64,000 nt of DNA. Source: Enorma phocaeensis. Lineage in GTDB: Bacteria; Actinomycetota; Coriobacteriia; Coriobacteriales; Coriobacteriaceae. A program made the position numbers and the translations under genes. This document shows positions 35,373-43,602 of the stretch, piece by piece. Each line of letters begins with the position of its first letter. Position 1 is the first letter of the stretch. The stretch lies in assembly GCF_016901575.1 (NCBI RefSeq), contig NZ_JACJKQ010000003.1:164306-228305 (forward strand), written 5' to 3'. The notes beneath the pieces are model-generated. The model searched no databases, was not told the DNA's origin, and worked only from the letters and a program-made list of their open reading frames with translations.

Positions 35373-37367
35373 ATGCTCAAACTCTTCCAGCGATTTGCCG
35401 GGGCATATCGGCGTTACTTCATCATCGGTCCCGCGACTAAACTCCTGGAAGTCTTCTTTGACCTGCTCACGCCGCTTGTCATAGCCCGCATGATTGACGA
35501 GGGCGTGACGTCTCGCGACCTGCCCGAGGTGATCCGCTACGGCATCCTGCTTCTTGTGATGGCGCTCGTCGGCCTGGGGTTCACCCTTATTTGTCAAAAG
35601 ATGGCCGCACTCGCCTCGCAGGGCATGGGCACCGACATCCGTCGTGAGCTCTATCGCTCCATCAATCGCCTCTCGCATGCGGAGCTTGACCGCTTCGGCA
35701 CCCCGTCGCTCATCACGCGCATCACCAACGACGTGAACCAGGTGCAGCTGGCGATAGCGCTCGGCGTGCGCCAGCTCATCCGTTGGCCGTTTCTTGCCGT
35801 GGGCTCAATGGCCGCGGCGCTCCTCATCGACCTCAAGCTGGGCGTGATCTTTCTTGTCTCGACGCCGCTCATCGGCGTTGTGTTTTGGGTGGTCATGGCA
35901 AGGTGTGTACCCTACTTCCGCCAGATGCAGCAGAAGCTCGACCGCATTGCCCTCATCACGCGCGAGGGCCTCTCTGGTGCCCGCGTGATCCGCGCCTTCG
36001 TGCGCGAGGAGCACGAGCGGGAGCGTTTTCGTGCGGCGGCGTACGACCAGGCCGAGACCGCCATCGCCGTGGGGAGGCTCTCCTCGGTGCTGAATCCGGT
36101 CACCTTTTTGGTGATGAACCTGGGCGTTTGCGCCATTTTGTGGGCAGGCGGCATCCAGGTGAACGTTGGAGAACTCACGCAGGGAGAGGTCATGGCGTTT
36201 GTGAACTACATGACCCAGACGCTGCTGTCCATTGTCTACGTGGCGAATCTCGTGGTGGTGTTCACCAAGGCGAGCGCAAGCGCCGCGCGTGTCAACGAGG
36301 TGCTCGAATGCGAGCCGAGCGTGTCCGACGAAGGCAACGCGCCGGTCGATGTGGCGCGCCTGGCACAGGGGATGCGGCCTGCGCCGCGTCCGCTGCTTCA
36401 GGGAAGCGCGGAGGGCGGGCAGGGCGATGCTGCTGTCTGCGCCCTCAGGATGACAGGCGCGTGCTTTGCCTTCGAGGGCGCCGCGGCAAACGCTGTCGAC
36501 CATGCCGACATCGTGCTCGCCCCCGGCCAGACCCTTGGCGTCATCGGAGGCACGGGGTCGGGAAAGTCGACGCTCATCTCGCTGATCCCTCGCCTCTACG
36601 ACGTTACCGAGGGCGCGGTCGAGGTCCTGGGCACCGATGTTCGCTTATGGCCTCTGCGCCAGCTGAGGCAGATCGTCTCTCTGGTTCCGCAGAAAGCCTC
36701 CCTCGTATCGGGCACCATTCGGTCCAATCTCTGCTGGCGCGATGCCGAGGCGCCTGATGATAAGCTGTGGCGTGCGCTCGAGTGCGCGCAGGCGGCTGAG
36801 TTTGTGAGAAAGCTTCCGCAGGGGCTCGACAGCCCGGTCGAAGCGGGCGGCAAGAATTATTCGGGCGGCCAGCGCCAGCGCCTAACCATCGCGCGCGCCC
36901 TCGTCGGCTCGCCTGCGGTGGTGATTCTGGACGACTCGGCGTCGGCCCTCGACTTCAAGACCGATGCGGCGCTGCGCCGGGCGATTCGCGGCCTGGGGCA
37001 GACGTCGGACGCGGCCGGGGGCATCCCCCTCACCACCGTCATCGTGTCGCAGCGCGTGTCGTCCGTGCGCGACGCCGACGTTATCTGCGTCATGCGCCGC
37101 GGCAAGATCGTGGGCCAGGGCACGCACGAGGAGCTGTTGGCGGAATGTCCCATCTACCAGGAAATCTGCCTCTCGCAGCTCAAACGCGAGGAGCTGGGCG
37201 CAAGCATGGGGGCCAAGGCGGGAGCTCAGGCAAAAGACGCTGCAGGGCCGGAGCGTCCGGGCGCCGACCCGTCGCGATCTGGCCGCTCGGAGGACGTCGC
37301 CGTCCGCCTCGATGGCGCGGATGCTTGCGCCATGAGTCGAGAGGATGAGAAAGGGGGTCTCCGATGA
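35373..37367 (+). CDS. Heterodimeric ABC exporter, degenerate-site subunit (pair 2)
   Basis: A 664-residue half transporter with six helices, then an Ala/Gly/Pro-rich linker (about 315-355) and the ATPase domain. Walker A is GGTGSGKST, the signature YSGGQRQRL is canonical, the catalytic Glu is replaced by Asp521 (LDDSASALD) and the H-loop His by Gln560 (IVSQRVS). It is thus the partner with the inactive ATP site. About 45 variable residues follow the ATPase domain. The TGA stop overlaps the ATG of the next gene (ATGA, 37364-37367), so translation is coupled. AAGG is 8 bases before ATG 35373. Unlike pairs 1 and 3 there is no MarR gene directly upstream. Substrate unknown. Confidence 0.92.
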   Translation: MLKLFQRFAGAYRRYFIIGPATKLLEVFFDLLTPLVIARMIDEGVTSRDLPEVIRYGILLLVMALVGLGFTLICQKMAALASQGMGTDIRRELYRSINRLSHAELDRFGTPSLITRITNDVNQVQLAIALGVRQLIRWPFLAVGSMAAALLIDLKLGVIFLVSTPLIGVVFWVVMARCVPYFRQMQQKLDRIALITREGLSGARVIRAFVREEHERERFRAAAYDQAETAIAVGRLSSVLNPVTFLVMNLGVCAILWAGGIQVNVGELTQGEVMAFVNYMTQTLLSIVYVANLVVVFTKASASAARVNEVLECEPSVSDEGNAPVDVARLAQGMRPAPRPLLQGSAEGGQGDAAVCALRMTGACFAFEGAAANAVDHADIVLAPGQTLGVIGGTGSGKSTLISLIPRLYDVTEGAVEVLGTDVRLWPLRQLRQIVSLVPQKASLVSGTIRSNLCWRDAEAPDDKLWRALECAQAAEFVRKLPQGLDSPVEAGGKNYSGGQRQRLTIARALVGSPAVVILDDSASALDFKTDAALRRAIRGLGQTSDAAGGIPLTTVIVSQRVSSVRDADVICVMRRGKIVGQGTHEELLAECPIYQEICLSQLKREELGASMGAKAGAQAKDAAGPERPGADPSRSGRSEDVAVRLDGADACAMSREDEKGGLR

Positions 37368-39220
37368 GCAACCCATATCAGTCGGTGGGATCGGTCGCCA
37401 CGGTGGCATCGAGCATCTCCGGTTCAGGGGGGCTTGACGGACAGGGCGGAGATTCGGGCGGCAGGGTTCCACAGATGCCGACGTCCGTGGTGGCGCGCAG
37501 GCTCCTCTCCTATGTTCGCCCGCATCTGGGTTCGTTCATCGTATCGTTTGCCTCGGCGGCGATTTCGGTGGTGCTGCAGCTCTATGTGCCCATTCTGACC
37601 GGCCAGGGCATCGACCTCATCATTGCAGCGGGCGCCGTCGACTTTACGGCGCTTGCGCCTCTTCTGGTGCGCATGGCGGTCGTCATCGTGCTCGCCGCCG
37701 CGTTTCAGTGGTTGCAAGGCTATTGCGTGAACCGCCTCTCATACGAGACGGTGCGCGACATGCGCGTGGAGGCCAACGACAAGCTGTTCCGCATGCCGCT
37801 CTCCTTCGTCGACTCGCACGCCCACGGCGATCTCATCAGCCGCGTGGTGAACGACGTGGACCAGGTCGGCGACGGTCTGCTGCAAGGCTTTACCCAGTTG
37901 TTTGGCGGGGTCGTCACCATCGTGGGAACGCTTGTCTTCATGCTTTCGATCTCTGTCCCCATGGCAATCGTCGTGGTGTTGGTGACGCCGCTGTCCGTAG
38001 TGGTGGCCTCGCTCATCGCGAAGCTCTCCAACCACAGCTTCTCGGCCCAGCAGCGTATTCAAGGCCAGCTGGGAGGCTATGTCGAGGAGCTGGTGGGAAA
38101 CCAGAAGCTCGTCGACGCTTTTGCCTATGGCGACCGTGCCCAGGCGGGCTTCGACGCCATCAACGCCGAGCTCTATACGGCCGGCGAGCGCGCCCAATTT
38201 CTCAGTTCGCTCTCGAACCCCGGGACGCGCTTTGTGAACAACGTGATTTATGCGGTGGTTGCCATCATCGGATGCGTCTGCGTGATTACGGGCGTTCCCG
38301 CCGCCCTCACCGTGGGCCAGGTCCAGACGTTTTTGTCCTATGCCAACCAGTACACGAAGCCTTTTAACGAGATCACGAGCGTCATCACGCAGATTCAGAC
38401 GGCGTTCGCCAGCGCTCGCCGTCTTTTCGCGCTTCTGGATGCTGCCGAGGAAACCCCCGATTCGCAGGATGCCGTGGAGCTCTCGTACCCGACCGGCGAC
38501 GTAGAGATTGATCATGTTGACTTCTCGTATGTGAAGGACCGTCCGCTGCTCCGAGACATCTGCGTGCACGCCCGGCCGGGAATGCGCTTCGCGCTCGTCG
38601 GACCCACGGGGTGCGGCAAGACCACGCTCATCAATCTGCTGCTCCGGTTCTACGACGTCGATACCGGCCAGATCCGGATCGACGGACACGATATCCTCGG
38701 GCTTACGCGGAAAAGCCTGCGGGGCGCCTTCGGCATGGTGCTGCAGGACACCTGGCTTTTTGAGGGAACGGTGCACGACAACATCGCTTACGGCAGGCCG
38801 GACGCCACACGCGAGGAGGTCGAGGCGGCGGCCCGCCGCGCGCACGCCCACGCGTTCATCGCGGCTTTGCCGATGGGCTACGACACGGTGATTCCCGAGG
38901 ACGGGGGCACCTTTTCGCAGGGGCAGAAGCAGCTGCTCTCGATTGCCCGCGTCATGCTTACCGACCCGGCGATTCTTTTGCTCGACGAGGCGACCTCCTC
39001 GATCGACACGCGCACCGAGCTGCAGGTTCAGGCTGCCTTCGACGAGATGATCTCTGGCAGGACGAGCTTTATCGTCGCGCATCGACTTTCCACCATCCGC
39101 AACGCCGACTGCATCTTGGTGATGCGGGACGGCAAAATCATCGAGCGGGGGACGCACGACGAGCTGCTTGGCCAGGGCGGCGCCTACGCCGAGCTGTACT
39201 ACAGCCAATTCAGTGGATGA
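37364..39220 (+). CDS. Heterodimeric ABC exporter, catalytic subunit (pair 2)
   Basis: A 618-residue half transporter with a roughly 40-residue Gly/Ser-rich N-terminal extension, six helices and an ATPase domain. Walker A is GPTGCGKTT, Walker B keeps Glu542 (LDEATSSID), the H-loop keeps His573 (IVAHRLS), and the signature is FSQGQKQLL. It completes the asymmetric pair with the upstream subunit. GAAAGGGGG precedes the overlapping ATG. Its stop codon lies inside a palindromic repeat element (39211-39280). Confidence 0.93.
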   Translation: MSNPYQSVGSVATVASSISGSGGLDGQGGDSGGRVPQMPTSVVARRLLSYVRPHLGSFIVSFASAAISVVLQLYVPILTGQGIDLIIAAGAVDFTALAPLLVRMAVVIVLAAAFQWLQGYCVNRLSYETVRDMRVEANDKLFRMPLSFVDSHAHGDLISRVVNDVDQVGDGLLQGFTQLFGGVVTIVGTLVFMLSISVPMAIVVVLVTPLSVVVASLIAKLSNHSFSAQQRIQGQLGGYVEELVGNQKLVDAFAYGDRAQAGFDAINAELYTAGERAQFLSSLSNPGTRFVNNVIYAVVAIIGCVCVITGVPAALTVGQVQTFLSYANQYTKPFNEITSVITQIQTAFASARRLFALLDAAEETPDSQDAVELSYPTGDVEIDHVDFSYVKDRPLLRDICVHARPGMRFALVGPTGCGKTTLINLLLRFYDVDTGQIRIDGHDILGLTRKSLRGAFGMVLQDTWLFEGTVHDNIAYGRPDATREEVEAAARRAHAHAFIAALPMGYDTVIPEDGGTFSQGQKQLLSIARVMLTDPAILLLDEATSSIDTRTELQVQAAFDEMISGRTSFIVAHRLSTIRNADCILVMRDGKIIERGTHDELLGQGGAYAELYYSQFSG

Positions 39221-39280
39221 TCGGGGACGGGTTCGATTCATCCACCTGGATGCGTGGGGACGGGTCCAAATCATCCACTG
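39211..39280. repeat. Tandem palindromic repeat (GGATGA..GGGGACGGGT..TCATCC)
   Basis: Two units lie side by side: 39213-39245 and 39246-39280. Each has GGATG, then GGGGACGGGT, then TCATCCAC, and each can fold on its own. The whole block is bounded by perfect 10-base inverted arms CAGTGGATGA and TCATCCACTG. A fragment (CCATCCACTGC) recurs at 39370. It resembles a REP-type element and overlaps the exporter stop codon. Confidence 0.7.
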
Positions 39281-39393
39281 TTGGGGGCAGCCCCGTCTCG
39301 CGCCTTGGCTGGTCGACCCCGGGGGATGCATGGGGCGTCCGATGATGTCTTCTCGCGGCAAGAAAAAACCATCCACTGCTCAATAAAATACCC

Positions 39394-39448
39394 TTGCATT
39401 GTGTATAGGTGTGTATATACTGTACTTAACGGATATACACACATATAC
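39394..39448 (+). promoter_or_regulatory. Promoter with long inverted-repeat operator (GntR/YtrA type)
   Basis: TTGCAT (39394-39399) and TATACT (39416-39421) are 16 bases apart. Overlapping the -10, GTATAGGTGTGTATAT (39403-39418) and ATATACACACATATAC (39433-39448) are 16-base inverted arms with one mismatch and a 14-base spacer. This is the long, widely spaced operator type used by YtrA-subfamily GntR proteins. Confidence 0.8.
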
Positions 39449-39563
39449 CCGTTTGGGGAATGCGATGACGTCAGGCGTTCCCCATGCCGCATTGCGGGGA
39501 CGCCCACATGCGGCATTCCCGGCAGGGGACGCCCTGCCGGGCGGAAGAAAGGAAACCGGATTC

Positions 39564-39932
39564 GTGGAACTCATCATTTCCAACGCGAGTGCCAAGCCCA
39601 TCTACGAGCAGATCGTCGACCAAATCAAAGGTGCGATTCTCACTGGTGAGCTTACCGAGGGGGAGCAGCTCCCCAGCATTCGCGCCCTGGCCAACAGCCT
39701 GCGCGTAAGCGCCATAACCACGAAGCGCGCCTACGCGGATCTTGAGGCCGCCGGCCTCATCGAGACCGTCCAGGGCAAGGGGAGCTTTGTCGCCGGCGGC
39801 AACGCCGACCTCATCCGAGAGGAGCAGCTGCGTCAGGTGGAAGAGCTCATGGGCAAGTCCGTCGAGGCGGGCAGGGCCATAGGGCTTTCCGACGAAGAGC
39901 TCTCCGAGATGTTTTCCCTCGTACTCGAGTAG
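39564..39932 (+). CDS. GntR-family regulator, YtrA subfamily
   Basis: A 122-residue protein with the GntR winged helix (IYEQIVDQIKGAILTGELTE, LPSIRALANSLRVSAITTKR, AYADLEAAGLIETVQGKGSF) and only a short C-terminal helix, which marks the YtrA subfamily. These usually repress an adjacent ABC-2 transporter operon, and here an ATPase and a permease gene follow directly. It starts at GTG 39564 with AAAGGAAA 10 bases upstream; longer in-frame starts fall inside the promoter/operator. Together with the operator at 39403-39448 this is a self-contained autoregulated unit, often induced by cell-wall antibiotics. Confidence 0.9.
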   Translation: MELIISNASAKPIYEQIVDQIKGAILTGELTEGEQLPSIRALANSLRVSAITTKRAYADLEAAGLIETVQGKGSFVAGGNADLIREEQLRQVEELMGKSVEAGRAIGLSDEELSEMFSLVLE

Positions 39933-40046
39933 CAGCCACTGCCGGGCGTCTCCCGGCTGGCGCCACAGCGGCGCCGCACATGTTGCAGGTGGCGGCATGG
40001 CATGCACGCAAGGGCCCCTGCCGCCTTAATCGAGAGGTGACCAACG

Positions 40047-40958
40047 ATGTCATTCGCATCTTCAGAGTCTGCTGACGTCCTCATCAAGGCGAGCGGCCTC
40101 ACCAAGCACTACGACGGGTTCTCTTTGCAGGGCGTTACCTTTGCCGTCGCCGAGGGCGAGGTCGTGGGATTTGTCGGCAAGAACGGTGCCGGCAAGTCAA
40201 CCACCATCAAGGCCCTGCTCGGCCTCATCAAGCTTGACGGGGGCGCGGGCGCCGTTTTGGGCCACGACTCCGCAACGCTTTCGCATCCCGAGGGCGCGCG
40301 GATAAAAGAGCAGGTCGGCGTGGTGTTTGATACCATCTCCATGCCGGGGCATCTCAAGGTGTCTGAGGTTGCACGGGTGTACGAGTGCGCTTTTGCCACG
40401 TGGGACCAGCGTGCGTTCCAGTCGTATCTCGGTCGGTTTGAGCTCCCGGCGGACAAGGCCGTCAAAGACCTTTCGCGCGGCATGGGCATGAAGCTGAGCC
40501 TCGCCTGCGCCCTCAGCCACGGAGCACAGCTGCTCATTCTTGATGAGGCGACGGCAGGCCTCGACCCCATGGCGCGCGACGAGGTGCTTGACCTTCTGCG
40601 CGAGTTCGTTGCCGAGCCTGGTCGCGCGGTGCTCATGTCGAGTCACATCACCTCCGACCTGGACAAGATCGCGGACCGCGTCGTATGCATCGACGCCGGC
40701 AGGATCGTATTCGATCGCTACAAGGACGAGATCTGCGACCAGATGGGCGTCGCCCGCTGCCGCGTCGCCGATTTCGAGGCGATTGCCGCCTCAAGCATCA
40801 TCCCGGAGCGCGAGCTGGTATACCTGCGCCACGACTACGGCATCGATGTGCTCGTGCCCGATCGCTTCGCCTTCGCGGAGAACTTCCCGCAGGTTCCCTG
40901 CGATCGCATGACCATCGACGACTACCTTGCCCTCACCCTGAAAGGCGGTGTGCGATAA
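40047..40958 (+). CDS. ABC transporter ATP-binding protein (YtrB/BcrA-like)
   Basis: A 303-residue stand-alone ATPase. Walker A is GKNGAGKST, the signature LSRGMGMKLSLA is of the ABC-2 exporter type, Walker B is LLILDEATAGLDP, and the H-loop is MSSHITSDLDKI. After the ATPase core there is a roughly 80-residue C-terminal part. It is the middle gene of the GntR-ATPase-permease operon, with GAGAGGTGA before ATG 40047, and its stop codon directly abuts the permease start. Likely role: export of, or protection against, an envelope-active compound. The substrate is not known. Confidence 0.9.
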   Translation: MSFASSESADVLIKASGLTKHYDGFSLQGVTFAVAEGEVVGFVGKNGAGKSTTIKALLGLIKLDGGAGAVLGHDSATLSHPEGARIKEQVGVVFDTISMPGHLKVSEVARVYECAFATWDQRAFQSYLGRFELPADKAVKDLSRGMGMKLSLACALSHGAQLLILDEATAGLDPMARDEVLDLLREFVAEPGRAVLMSSHITSDLDKIADRVVCIDAGRIVFDRYKDEICDQMGVARCRVADFEAIAASSIIPERELVYLRHDYGIDVLVPDRFAFAENFPQVPCDRMTIDDYLALTLKGGVR

Positions 40959-41696
40959 ATGAAGCGCGCGTTCCTGATTGAAATGACGGTGCTCAAGAGC
41001 TACGTGAGGCAGCTCGTCGGCCTGGGATTCTTTGTATCGATCTTCGTGTCCATCGGCATGCAGCGCATCGTGTCGGTGCCCGGCGTCCTTACCATGATGA
41101 TGTTCATGATGGGCTCCATGTCGGCCGCGGCATATGACGAGCAGAGTGGATGGGGCCTCTTCCGGCTTACCATGCCGGTGTCTCGCCGCGACGTCGTGCT
41201 TGCGCGCTACGGCGTCATTCTTTCGCTGGGCGTGGTCGGCGCGTTGGTGGGCCTTGTTGCCGTTGCCGTGCTTACGGTCGCGGCGACGGCGGTCGAGCTG
41301 CCGGCGGGGCTTTCCGCCGCGTTGGCGTTCTCGCCCGAGAACATGCAGGCGACGTTGTTCGCATCTATGTTCTGCATGGCTATGGGCTCGACGATCTCAT
41401 CCATCGTGACGCCCATCTATTTCCGCCTGGGGCAGACCAAGGCCACGCAGTATATTCCCATGATCGTCTTGCTCATCTTCATCGTGCCGTTTCTGGTGCT
41501 GGGCGGCACGGGCGTGCTGGATGCGGGTTCCGTGCACCTCGAGGGCATCATGCGCGTGCTTGCCGAGGTGCTGGCGTTCATCGAGACGCCTGCCGGCGTG
41601 GCCGCGTTCTCGGGGGCGGCACTCGTCTTCGTGTTGGCGGTCCTCGGCATCTCTGCCACGGTTTCCCTCAAGCTCTACGAAAGCCGCGAGCTGTAG
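40959..41696 (+). CDS. ABC-2 type permease (six-helix)
   Basis: A 245-residue protein with about six hydrophobic segments (for example LVGLGFFVSIFVSIGM, VVGALVGLVAVAVLTVAA, IPMIVLLIFIVPFLVLGG, ALVFVLAVLGISATVSL) and a YDEQSGWGLFRLTMPVSRRD motif after the second helix, typical of ABC-2 permeases of the YtrC/YxlG kind. The ATG begins at the base after the ATPase stop (TAAATG), so translation is coupled. It would work as a dimer with the ATPase above. Confidence 0.88.
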   Translation: MKRAFLIEMTVLKSYVRQLVGLGFFVSIFVSIGMQRIVSVPGVLTMMMFMMGSMSAAAYDEQSGWGLFRLTMPVSRRDVVLARYGVILSLGVVGALVGLVAVAVLTVAATAVELPAGLSAALAFSPENMQATLFASMFCMAMGSTISSIVTPIYFRLGQTKATQYIPMIVLLIFIVPFLVLGGTGVLDAGSVHLEGIMRVLAEVLAFIETPAGVAAFSGAALVFVLAVLGISATVSLKLYESREL

Positions 41697-41721
41697 CGCC
41701 TGCAGACATAGTCGCCTTTGT

Positions 41722-41755
41722 CGGGGCGTCTCCGCTTTATTGGGGGCGCCCCGTT
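41722..41755 (+). terminator. Hairpin after the GntR/ABC-2 operon
   Basis: CGGGGCG (41722-41728) pairs with CGCCCCG (41747-41753) around an 18-base loop, followed only by TT. It is a weak terminator on its own; the larger inverted repeat immediately downstream may finish the job. Confidence 0.5.
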
Positions 41756-41825
41756 AAAAAGCGTGTCACAACTGACAGGCAGGTGCCTCATCGGGGCCTC
41801 TCATGTCAGTTGTGTCATGCTTTTT
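41756..41825. repeat. 22-base inverted repeat ending in T5 (terminator-like)
   Basis: 41756-41777 (AAAAAGC...CACAACTGACA) and 41804-41825 (TGTCAGTTGTG...GCTTTTT) pair over 20 of 22 positions around a 26-base loop. With A5 at one end and T5 at the other it could terminate transcription in both directions. The stem is far longer than needed, so it may instead be a repeat element or protein site. Confidence 0.7.
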
Positions 41826-41999
41826 GGCGCCGGGTAGATATGCGGCGGTTGGGGTAGAGTTCCTTAGACATCGAGATGGAGCTTCAAGCCAAGCTGTTGG
41901 AGACAATGCCTCAGGCATGATGGAGCGAGGGCGCCGAGCTGTTCGGTGCGGCGTCTCGAGCGTCGACAATTGGCTGCCTGGTTGGAAAGGGATGGGCAT

Positions 42000-42533
42000 A
42001 TGAGATGCGTCGTGCTGTACAGCAGTAAGGGCGGAAACACGCGGATGGTGGCTGACGCCCTGGCGGACGCCCTGTCCACGGATGTCGATAAGGTCACGCC
42101 GGTCGAAGTGGTGCCCGGCCACGAGGGGGATGCCGTTTCTGCCGTCGCCGAAGCCGACGCGGTGCTTGCCGGCTTTTGGACCGACAAGGGAGATTGCGCC
42201 CCTGAGATGGCACAGGTTCTCTCTCAGCTCGAGGGAAAGCGCGTCTTTCTGTTTGGCACGGCCGGCTTTGGCGGGGAGGCGACGTATTTCGAGCGCATCG
42301 TTGCCAACGTCAAGACCCATCTTCCGGAGAGCGCCGTGCTTATCGGCTCGGCGATGTGCCAGGGGAAGATGGGCATGGCGGTCCGTCGCCGCTATGAGGC
42401 GGCGCTCGCCGAGCATCCCGGCGACGCGCGCATGCAGGCGATGATCGATAACTTTGATGCCGCGCTCTCGCATCCAAGCGCCGAGGATCTGACGGGCATC
42501 GTGGACGCGGCTAAGGATGCGCTCGACCTATAG
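42000..42533 (+). CDS. Flavodoxin-family protein
   Basis: A 177-residue protein with a flavodoxin-like fold: FMN-phosphate loop YSSKGGNTRMVADAL at the N-terminus, then alternating strands and helices with AVLAGFWTDKGD and FLFGTAGFGGEATYF contributing the isoalloxazine loops. It is a short-chain flavodoxin-like electron carrier or reductase partner in the cytoplasm; the partner enzyme is not in view. AAAGGG lies 8 bases before ATG 42000. The gene is followed 120 bases later by a tyrosine phosphatase gene on the same strand. The 174 bases between the large inverted repeat and this gene hold nothing recognisable. Confidence 0.85.
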   Translation: MRCVVLYSSKGGNTRMVADALADALSTDVDKVTPVEVVPGHEGDAVSAVAEADAVLAGFWTDKGDCAPEMAQVLSQLEGKRVFLFGTAGFGGEATYFERIVANVKTHLPESAVLIGSAMCQGKMGMAVRRRYEAALAEHPGDARMQAMIDNFDAALSHPSAEDLTGIVDAAKDALDL

Positions 42534-42653
42534 CCGCACGTTCAGCAAAAGGTAAGCGTTTCGTCAGGCGTGCGGCGCCCTCTTAAGGGATGCCGTCGGC
42601 GAGGGTTATAGTACCTTTTCGTTGTCTGCCAGCATCGAGGTCAAGAGGCGACC

Positions 42654-43427
42654 ATGTCCCAGACGCAGCTGTATACCTCAGAGGCGCTTCCGCTGCGCGG
42701 CGCGCGCAACGTTCGTGACCTGGGGGGATATCCCTATGTGGACGAGCGCGGCCACGCGGGCAGAACGGCGCGCGGCGTCTTCTTGCGCGGCGCCGCCCTG
42801 GGGAGGCTGCACAGGAGCGATGTCGACCTCCTTCGAAGGAGGGGCCTGCGCCTCGTGATCGACATCCGCAGCTCCTTCGAGCTCCGCCACTGGCAAGATC
42901 CCTTTGCGGACGGCAAGGTCGCCGGGATCGACTATATCCATATTCCCATGATGGACCAGCTGAACTCCAATGGGTTCCAGGGTCTTTTGCCTGCCAGCAT
43001 GTTTGACGTGTACCGAGACCTGCTCGACGAGGAGCCGGAAGATTTCAAGACGCTGCTCGAGGCGGCCGACGCCCGGGCGGACGGCTGCACGCTCTTTCAT
43101 TGTCGGGCTGGCAAAGACCGCACGGGGGTCGTCGCCATGCTCCTCTTGGAGCTTGCCGGGGTGGACGGCGCCCATATCGTCGCCGACTATGCGGCGACCC
43201 AGCGCTACATGGGACGAGGGCTGCGCGCGCAGCGGATCGCGGTGTCGCTGCTTCTTCGTAAAAAGGTGCCGAGCTGCCTGTTTGAGGCGCGTCCCGAAGA
43301 GATGGAGCGCACCCTTGCCTATCTGCATGAGCGCTATGGCGGAGCAAGGCGCTATCTTCGCAGCGTGGCTGGATGCTCGGATAGCCTGCTGGATCGCACA
43401 GCGGCGCGCCTGCGTGGCAGGGCATAG
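42654..43427 (+). CDS. Tyrosine-protein phosphatase (Y_phosphatase3/PtpB-like)
   Basis: A 257-residue phosphatase with the CX5R loop HCRAGKDRTG (Cys150 nucleophile, Arg156; the Lys-Asp in the loop is typical of this family). The N-terminal NVRDLGGYPYVDERG motif marks the family of bacterial tyrosine/phosphoinositide phosphatases that includes the M. tuberculosis PtpB and Listeria LipA types. No signal peptide is visible, so it is probably cytoplasmic. AAGAGG precedes ATG 42654. The C-terminal 80 residues are Arg/Leu-rich. Substrate unknown. A second, unrelated tyrosine phosphatase lies at 58027. Confidence 0.88.
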   Translation: MSQTQLYTSEALPLRGARNVRDLGGYPYVDERGHAGRTARGVFLRGAALGRLHRSDVDLLRRRGLRLVIDIRSSFELRHWQDPFADGKVAGIDYIHIPMMDQLNSNGFQGLLPASMFDVYRDLLDEEPEDFKTLLEAADARADGCTLFHCRAGKDRTGVVAMLLLELAGVDGAHIVADYAATQRYMGRGLRAQRIAVSLLLRKKVPSCLFEARPEEMERTLAYLHERYGGARRYLRSVAGCSDSLLDRTAARLRGRA

Positions 43428-43522
43428 CGCCTGGCCGCGGCGCGCCGCGCATCGGTGCGCCCGCTTTCGCGCCAGCGACACGAGTTTTCAAGTGCAGAGG
43501 GGCTGCGTGAGCAAGCTGCATA

Positions 43523-43581
43523 AAAAGCCCCGGGCACATCCGCGTACAGGCTCACAGGGCCTGTATGGGATGTGCCCGGGG
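43523..43581 (-). terminator. Strong terminator of the LTA-synthase-like gene
   Basis: CCCCGGGCACATCC (43528-43541) pairs perfectly with GGATGTGCCCGGGG (43568-43581), with an inner TACAGGC/GCCTGTA helix. On the minus strand it is followed by CTTTTTA. Confidence 0.9.
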
Positions 43582-43602
43582 TCACCTCGGCTATAGGGTC
43601 CG

